Source: Panorpa germanica (taxonomy: Eukaryota; Arthropoda; Insecta; Mecoptera; Panorpidae). From it: a stretch of 64,000 bases of DNA. The notes below the pieces were generated by a model. The model saw only the letters and a program-made list of their open reading frames with translations. It was not told the origin of the DNA and did not search any database. The stretch is taken from assembly GCA_963678705.1 (NCBI GenBank), contig OY783214.1, forward strand, positions 1,488,001 to 1,552,000, given 5' to 3'. The position numbers were made by a program, and so were the translations under genes. Shown piece after piece: positions 50,214 to 59,200 of the stretch (the first letter of the stretch is position 1; each line of letters begins with the position of its first letter).

Positions 50214-53200
50214 TATAAAAGAAAGACGGGTTTGTTACAACACTTATAACTCGAGATCTGCTGAACCAATATTCATGGTTATTGATTCGTTGGATTTGTC
50301 TCCGCCCCGAATAGCATAATACATCTTAAAAACAATGAAAATATATAAAACAAAGACGGGTTTGTTACAACACTTATAACTCGAGATCTGCTGAACCAAT
50401 ATTCATGGTTATTGATTCGTTGGATTTGTCTCCGCCCCGAATAGCATAATACATCTTAAAAACAATGAAAACTCGATATGTGTAATGAATACTTAATCAT
50501 TTCAATAAATGCTGATTTCATGTCAAACATTTGTTGTCCAATCCAGTCAAATACTGTAACAACTATTCATGTGTGCGTTCAGAAATTTATTTTTTGTAAA
50601 ATGTGTCGAAAGTTCAGGTACTGTTATATTTGTTTGTTTTAGACATTAATTTGTGTAAATTATTTATTAATTATTTAATTTTTAATTTCAGAAAATAATA
50701 CCTAAGATTTATTGTACAGGTTAACAAAAGTGTAAATGTCTTTTTATAGGTTATCTATAACTATAATTTTTCTTGATAAGCTATTCATATGTAGTGGTTA
50801 TATACTCTTTGAGCTATTGACTATGTCTCGAAAGTGGTTTTTTGTGGTTTTATGCGAGTGCACCTTCAGTATTAATATTAATAACAATGCCGCGTCCTAG
50901 AAGATCTAATCTTTCCCAGCGGAGCCGTAATGCAATTAGGCAACGGAATATCGCGAGTCAATTATCTGATGAAGAACGAGAAATTGCTCAAGAAATTCCG
51001 ATCTTGAGGTGAATGAGGAGATGCATAACCAGATTTTGCTCTTGATCGAAGATATGTGTTACCTCATGTGCGGCAGTTTGTAAGTTAGGTTAGGAATGCC
51101 AGCGCCAGATCGCGGAATGAATGACGCATTTAATAGAGAATTGGAACGTGAACGTGAATATGATCAACATGAACTAATCCAATCAGTCCAAACGAATGTA
51201 CCTCTGTTGAATCCTAAGCAGAGGGAAGTCTATGATACACTGATTAATGCAATTGATGATGGAAATGGCGGCTTATTTTTTTTGGATGCCCCCGGTGGAA
51301 CTGTGAAGACATTCCTCATGTCATTGATTTTGGCCACTGTACGTGCGAGATCCGAAATTGCGGTAGCAATTTCTTCTTCTGGAATAGCGGCCACATTGTT
51401 AGACGGATGCTGTACGGCTCACTCAGCGTTAAAATTGCCATTAAACCTTCAAACTACTGAACAACCGACATGTAACATTTCGAAACACTCCGCAATGGCC
51501 AAAGTTTTAGTAGCATCAAAAATCAACATATGGGACGAATGCACAATGGCACAAGCACTAGACCGAACATTAAAAGATCTGCGCAATGACTCGAGATGTT
51601 TTGGCCAATGATTTTATTATCTGGCGATTTCCGACAAACACTACCAGTCATTCCAAGATCTACTGCTGCCGACGAAATAAACGCTTGCCTCAAAGCATCA
51701 AATCTGTGGCGATATGTAAAGAAACTTCAACTGTTTGTAAATATGAGAGTTGCATTGTTGAACGATCTATCTGCTGATGATTTCTCGAAGCAATTGCTGA
51801 CTATCGGTAATGGCCGTGTTCCTGTTGACAAATCGAGCGGTTTGATTTAATTTCCTCCAAATGTTTGCAATTTTGTATCATCAAAAGACGAGCTTATCAA
51901 CAAAGTATTCCCGGATATCATTGCTAACCACAAAAATACTAAATGGTTAAGTGAGCGAGCAATTTTGGCCGCTAAAAATAAAGATGTAGATGACCTCAAT
52001 TTTATAATTCAAAATCAAATCGTAGGTACTCTGTATTCATTCAAATCTATCGACTGTGTAACAAACGAAGAAGAAGCCAGTAATTATCCAAGTGAATTTT
52101 TAAACTCCTTGGATGTGCCTGGTTTACCACCGCACAATTTAAAACTTAAGGTTGGCTCGGTAGTCATCATGCTTAGAAATTTAAACCAACCAAAACTGTG
52201 CAATGGAACGCGTTTGGTCATAAAAAAACTGATGAGCAATGTGATTCACGCGTCCATACCTAAAGGAAAATTTAAAGATGAGGAAGTTCTTATTCCAAGG
52301 ATTCCGATGATCCCAATGGATATGCCATTTGAGTTTAAACGAATTCAATTCCCGATTCGTCTTGCCTTCGCCATGACGATCAACAACTCACAGGGCCAAT
52401 CCTTTACTATTTGTGGCCTCAATCTAGAAAAAGGATGTTTTTCTCATGGTCAATTGTACGTGGCATGCTCACGTGTCGGCAAACCATCCGCTTTATTTGT
52501 TCTTGCGCCTGACCAAAAAACAAAGAATGTCGTTTACCACAAGGTGCTTGAATGAAAATCCCATTATTGAATTAATCCGAGTGTATTCCAATCTGCACAA
52601 CATAGTTTTCAATCATTTTTTTCTGACATGAGTTTGAATTACTTAATTATTATTATTTTTTTAATTTTTATTCTCATTCTGTATGTTTTCATCATCATTC
52701 ATCATAATAAAATACTTTTATGTTTCTATCTATATTAATAAATATTATTTTGTATCATTGTATTACGTTCATCAAAGCCTAAATTAGTTCAGCTAAAAGG
52801 TACCACGACATTAAAAATAATGATAGTGCGGAATTTAATTCTATGCGAAGCACATTGGATATGGAAAATTAAGGTATATTACTTACATAATTAAAAAAAC
52901 AAATACCCATATTTTAAACAATAAAAAAATATAATTATACAAAAAAAGAAATCTTAAAATTACATCTAAAAAAAGGTTACAAAAAAATCGTAAATTTATT
53001 AGGCCTCTCAGAGAAGGTGGAAGTGTTAAAAGTTTATAGTTTTACTTTCTGTTGCAGTTATTGTTTTGTGTTATAGAGTTTCGAAATAGGAATTTTTTCT
53101 TCCCCATTGGGTTTTTGCGTTTTTATACTCTTTTGCAATCCTTCATTTACGCATTTCTGTTTTTGCTGATTTCTTTTCTTATATTTTATTTATAACAAAC

Positions 53201-56200
53201 AGAGCTTGACTTCTAAAAGTCAAATATTTATTTAGTCTAATATCACTTTAATCTATTTTTAATGATATTTATTTTATTACAAACTAATTTATTTAAACTA
53301 TAAACTTTCTTCTGACTTTACCTTTAGTCCACTTATCTTTGAACTCAACGACTTTGGATTATTACAAATGTGTGTCTCGCTGAGACACATGTCTAGACCA
53401 TTGCCTTAAATATATTAGTGGCTTGAACTTTTTTAGTGCAATTGGATATCGCCTCGTGATATTTGATAATGTTTCTTAATAATATTGTGGACCTTCCATG
53501 TGATATTTCATCTTGACGAGATAAAATATATACTTTGTTAAACAAAAATAGCTTTTTTTTTGTTACGTGTGTTTCCAAAATTGATAATATTTTCACTTGG
53601 TGTGTGTCTATAAATTTTTTTACCACCTCAATGGTATATTGTGACAGGCCTTTAGCGTTCGATAAAACTATTCTTAGAGTGTTAAATTTTGCAACATTTT
53701 GGCATTTTTATTAATTCATGCTTGTCGTTTGGTTCAATTTTAGTTTGAATAGGATTTATATCTGAGGGTGGTTCTTATGGCTGCTCCGTATATTTGAATG
53801 GACGCAACTAATCGTCTCTTATAGTGCTATCTGTTATAGTCAAAGTTACGATAGATCGGCGATGAATCATACTTTTAAAGGTTCAGCTGCATAAAGCTAC
53901 GACACATTAAAAAGCATTGTCTCATTCTTATTACTATTATATATATGGGAGTGAAAAGGATAAAGAAAAACCACCAGTTGTCTGCTATGTTAAGTATAGA
54001 CTGATGTATAAACGTATGTCTGTGTTTATTTTGTAAACAAATTTAAATTTGTCAAATTTATTTATTGTAATAGAACGAACTGTCAAATTTATTATCAAAT
54101 ATTATAATATTATAAGCATATAAGGTGCGGAAATATTTAGATCTTTGAAAAGAAAAGCATTGCGATATTTTGAAAATGATGGACCAACATTATTGTCGTT
54201 GACATTTATAATATTGGTAAAGTTTTACATAAATATTGGATTATTATTAAAATATTACTTAATAGAACTACAATTCCGGATTGGCTTGAACCCCAATTAA
54301 TCTGGATAATTGAAGTCCTACAGTCCAAACATTTTCTGTACGTGTAGAGGACAACAGAAGCACTTTAGTATAAGAGAAAAATCAGTGTGAGTGTCAAAAA
54401 GCGTGTAGTTGATGCTGGTTTTGGAGTACCCATTTCACCACAGAAAACACGTAATCGTGGCAAATCTCAATCGGAGGATGATGATGAATTTGTTAAAGAT
54501 GCCGTAAATAGCGATTAATTTATGAGAAGAATTTCAATGTAAGAATATATTTAGATGTATGCACTTAAAAAATATTCTGAAATATTAATTATTTGCAAAC
54601 TAATTTCAGTAAAGAATGCGTCACTAATATTTTCAACAAAATGTCAGATATTGGATTACCGTGTTATGAATGCAGAGTTGTCCAAGAAATGGCTTAAAGA
54701 ACATCTTATTCTCAATTTACAAGAGCCATTTTTAATGATCATGGATAACGCAACTTACATTTCAAATGATATTGGAACCTCTACCTAACACAACATGGAA
54801 AAAAACGAATTGCTTATTTATCTTAAAAAAAAAAATATCTCAACCACACCAGAAATGCTAAAAACCGAACTTTCGTTTCTTACTAAAGAAAAACGTTTAT
54901 AAAAAGTAACTGAAATTCACCGCCTCACAAAGAAACATGGTCACAAAGTACACGTCTTTCACCTTATCACTGCAATTTCAATGCTATTGACTTAGTACAG
55001 GCCAACTGTAAAGAATTTTATATCAAAAGCATTGACATAGATAAACTGAAAAATTAAAATGTTTTATCCATGTGGCAAGAATCGTTAAACAGTGTGGATG
55101 CAGCATATTGTACAAATTGCATAAAGACTGTGGAAAACAAGATGTTGCAATGCTGATATATTGTAAAGGAGCACGACCGAAGATTTCTTTCTTATACAGA
55201 TAGCCACCTCACACATGTGAACTACACCGCTGCCTCCTATGTTTTATTATTATAAGTTCATAATCAATTCAATTGTGATAACAATCTACCAAGGGACTAA
55301 ATACGAAGACACAGCAGTCTTACGTAAGCATAATTGCTTTGAGCTATTGTGCCATCATTAATAATTGTGCATATTATATTATAAACAATTATATAAAGAG
55401 ACATAAATAAAGAATTAACTTTTACTCAGTTATTTGTTATTTACAAAAATAACATGCATAGAAAATATTTCAATATGTATAAATATTAATTAATAAATAA
55501 GAAGTGCATAACAACTAAATCTTTAATAAGTTAATTTAGTAAAAAATAGTTAATTTCAATATAAATAATTTCTAAACATATTCGTACAAATAGTTTTTTT
55601 TAAATTATTTCACAATAGCTCTCATAGATGACGCTGCTATAAAATATATTTTGCTGTATAATAAGGGAAATACGTTCATCAAATCTTATTCAATTTTTCA
55701 ATGACATATACCCCGTCTTGCATCTATCCAAGCAGATAATTCATTTTACATTCCTCTCGACAGGAGACTAATAAACAACAAAACTATTCTTCATATATCC
55801 TCTCCTTTAGTTTTTTGACAATTTCCTTATTTGAGCCTCCTATTTGCGGATTTTTTAATACGAGTATATAATCTATGTACTTGAATTATTTTTCTTCCTT
55901 AATCTCCTTTTTTTTAAAGTTCCATGTTTTCTTTTTCTTTAATTTATAGATTAAAATAGAGATGTTGTATTTACCTTTTTGAAATCAACTTGACCTTCCG
56001 GTATCAAACCCATTTTATTCATATAATTTAGTATGATTTTTGCTAAATAAAGAGTTATATCGTTTCAACTTTAGTCCTGAATTAACAATTTAGTTAGTTA
56101 TTTTATCTCACACTCATAGCAGCAGTGTAATTCGTATCGAAGTTTTCAACACGTATTCCGGGATTCAAAATTTGGATGTACTCGTATATGTTATACAGTG

Positions 56201-59200
56201 GTAACATTATAAGAAAAAAATTGACCTGAATCAATAAACATATACCGCGTAATTAAGAAAAAACCGTGTATTACGAGTACTTAGTCAAACATCTAATTTC
56301 CTTAAACAATTACGAAATAAAATTTCTTCTGCAACTTACCACAGCAATCATACTCCATTGTCGTATTAAACACAGCATACTTGCAGTCCACGACAGGTCT
56401 CAGTGTTTCACAATCACCATACAGAGCTTGTTGTTGTTGTAGTTGTAACATGCTCAAACAAAGAATATATATGGGAGACATGTGCCAAAGTAAATGATAA
56501 TAATAAAAACTAGTTGTAGTCAAGTCTTCTGTTTCATACTTGTGCGTATTAATGTAGTCATCCCAGAAATACACCACTGCACAATCACCTATAATAAAAT
56601 TTGGCTTTCATGTTATGTTAATGTTTTAAATTAAAAATATATTATTCAAAGGTAAAGTATTATACACATTTAAGGTAAACGACTTATCTAACCGTTTAAG
56701 GCGATCCTACCGTGCAACAAATTTAAAAATATTTTATTTGATAAATTGTTTCTATAATACGTCTTAAATACATAAAATACACATGTGAAAAATAAGAAAG
56801 TCATCACATTATGTTGACACGATTCCGGTAAAGTAGAGAGTAGTCTGCAGGTGGAGACCATCGCCGAAAAAGTAAAAAGATATGCTGCCAAACAACATGC
56901 CATTGCACTGTCATCCGAATGACGAGATACTCCAACTGTTTGTGAACCAAACGTTAACTGGAAAGCTTAAGGCGAAGAAACCATTGGAGCTTCAATGACA
57001 ATCGTAATAGTAATGTAAAAATTAAAGTATTAATATTGTAAATTTAGGAGTGGTAAGAGAGGGAAGTAAAGATATATGCTATTTCTTAAACAATTGCTGG
57101 TTGGTATGTATTTATTTTATAAATAAAATCAGTTCCCATTTTTAAATACGGGTAAACTACTATTTTTATATCTAAGCATATTTCGAAATATTAATTTAGA
57201 TAGTAAATTAAACAATAAATTTTACGTAAATATTGAAAGAAATTAACGAAGAAATTCGATTTTTTTATAAATTCAATAATTATATTTCAAATTTTAATGT
57301 GTAAGAAGCTAACATATCGCAAGGTGACGGTTGTTAATTATCTTTTATTTAAGTTTTATAAATAAATTCAAAGTTCCATTTATAAATTAAAATATTTTAC
57401 TTGAATATTTAAGGCGGCTAACACAATAAGCGATACATGTCTTACCGCTATTTTACGGGCTAATCTCGCACACGGTATCTGCATGCTGACGGCATTTTAT
57501 GCCATTATATGTCAGAAAGTCAGATTGGTAACATGTCATCTTGTGATTCAAGTGATGAACATATTATTCTAATATATAATTATTTAAGAACAAAACGAAG
57601 AGAAAGGAAATAATGGATTCACCCCTATATATTTTTTTTTTATTATATTATTATATACGATTATATATTATTTTTATTTTATTTATTTATCTTCAGCTTT
57701 CCATTAAAAGTTTATTTGAATACTCCGGCAAATTATAATTATATATTATAAGATTTATCTCTAATTCTTTCAATAGTTTTAACTCAGCCATCTTGTACAA
57801 AAACAAATATCAAATGACAAATGTCAAAACAAATCAGTTTGCACAATGCAGTTTAAAAACTTTGAACGCGTTTTTCAAGAAACTTTGTTTTTTAAATCTC
57901 TGTCCACTATAATTAAAAAATTACTTTATGGATATTGATGAAATTTTTACAGCTTATTAAAAGCATTAAAAACTTATTTTTATTTAAAGGTATTCATTTA
58001 TGTTGAAAATTTTGATACTTTTTTAACATGCTTTTGCTTTTTACTTGCAAATGCTTTTTTATTCGCAAATATGAGTAAACTGTCAAACACTATTTTCGGA
58101 ATTAACAATTTAATTCGTTTCAGTTGTCAATTCGTCAAGTATGGCTCTCTATCTTTTTAAAATACCCGTTTACAAGGAGATGAATTATTATCCTAATGCA
58201 ATTTCTTAGTTTTCTTGGTTAATTATCCTCCTCTATCAAAACGCACTCGCCATCCAGATCCGTGGCGATCTGCTTCCAAATGCACACGGAATGAATCTAA
58301 TTCTTCTACTGGATGTCACTATTTTGAGAACTATTTTGCCTTTACCTAATATTCTTCTTATAAAATTTCATCATTTATCTCTCCCCGCCTCAAAATTACA
58401 CTTCAGAAAATGTTGTATTATTTTGGTTATTAATATTTCATTGTAAATTTAAATTTCAGCTTTGCATCTAGAACTGAAGTAAAATTATAAATTGCAGCGA
58501 TCCATTTTATTCGGATCCAAAAATACATATATAAATTATAGCTCTTTCTCTATTTATTCGATACTTCTTGTTCTTGAGTACCAGTCCCCGCCGCTATAGC
58601 AATTTTGGTGTTTTTTCAGGGTGGCCACAATCCTGGCAAACCTTGAAATGCGGGAATTATCAGGGAATTTAATGCAACCGCAAAATATCATGGAAATATC
58701 AGTAAATTTCAAAAAGTATCAAGAAATTTGATCTTTTATTTATAGCATATTATAGTTCACTTAAAATTCAAAATTCATGAAAACCGGAACTCAGATATAT
58801 AATAAATACAAAGGTTTGCTCTCATGTTAAAGTATGCTAGTGCAAAACTACTCCAATACCTCCTACTGTACTTTTCAAGTTTGAATTGGCGTGCTATCGT
58901 TGTCACGAGATTTGTGTGTTGGTATGTATTGTGACACACACATGTAAAGAACCCAGGTCTCTGAGCACTAGCTGCTTAAATAAATCGCTATAGGCCTGTC
59001 TCAGTATGGGACCGTATTTAAGCGAATTTCTGCCGGACGTATACGGGCTACTACGCTTTACCTATCCGAACCATGTAAATGTAATGAGATCGCTCTGGAG
59101 CTCTCAGACTGCACGCTACAAAGCAGTCCGAATACGGGCGGCACTACCTCGCACATTAGAAGCGTATAAAGGCGAATTTTAACCAAGTGTTACCACTACT

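Larger units (their letters stand above)
50211..52790 (+). mobile_element. Helitron with helicase but no Rep domain, decayed
   Basis: A tandem-duplicated terminal block, a short piece of the protein N-terminus at 50887-51010, and then a direct jump to the helicase domain, which reaches its natural end at 52554. The Rep nuclease, normally between these two parts, is absent. The 3' end was not located; GTTCAGCTAAAAGGTACCACGAC near 52788 resembles the 3' region of insect Helitrons. Confidence 0.8.
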
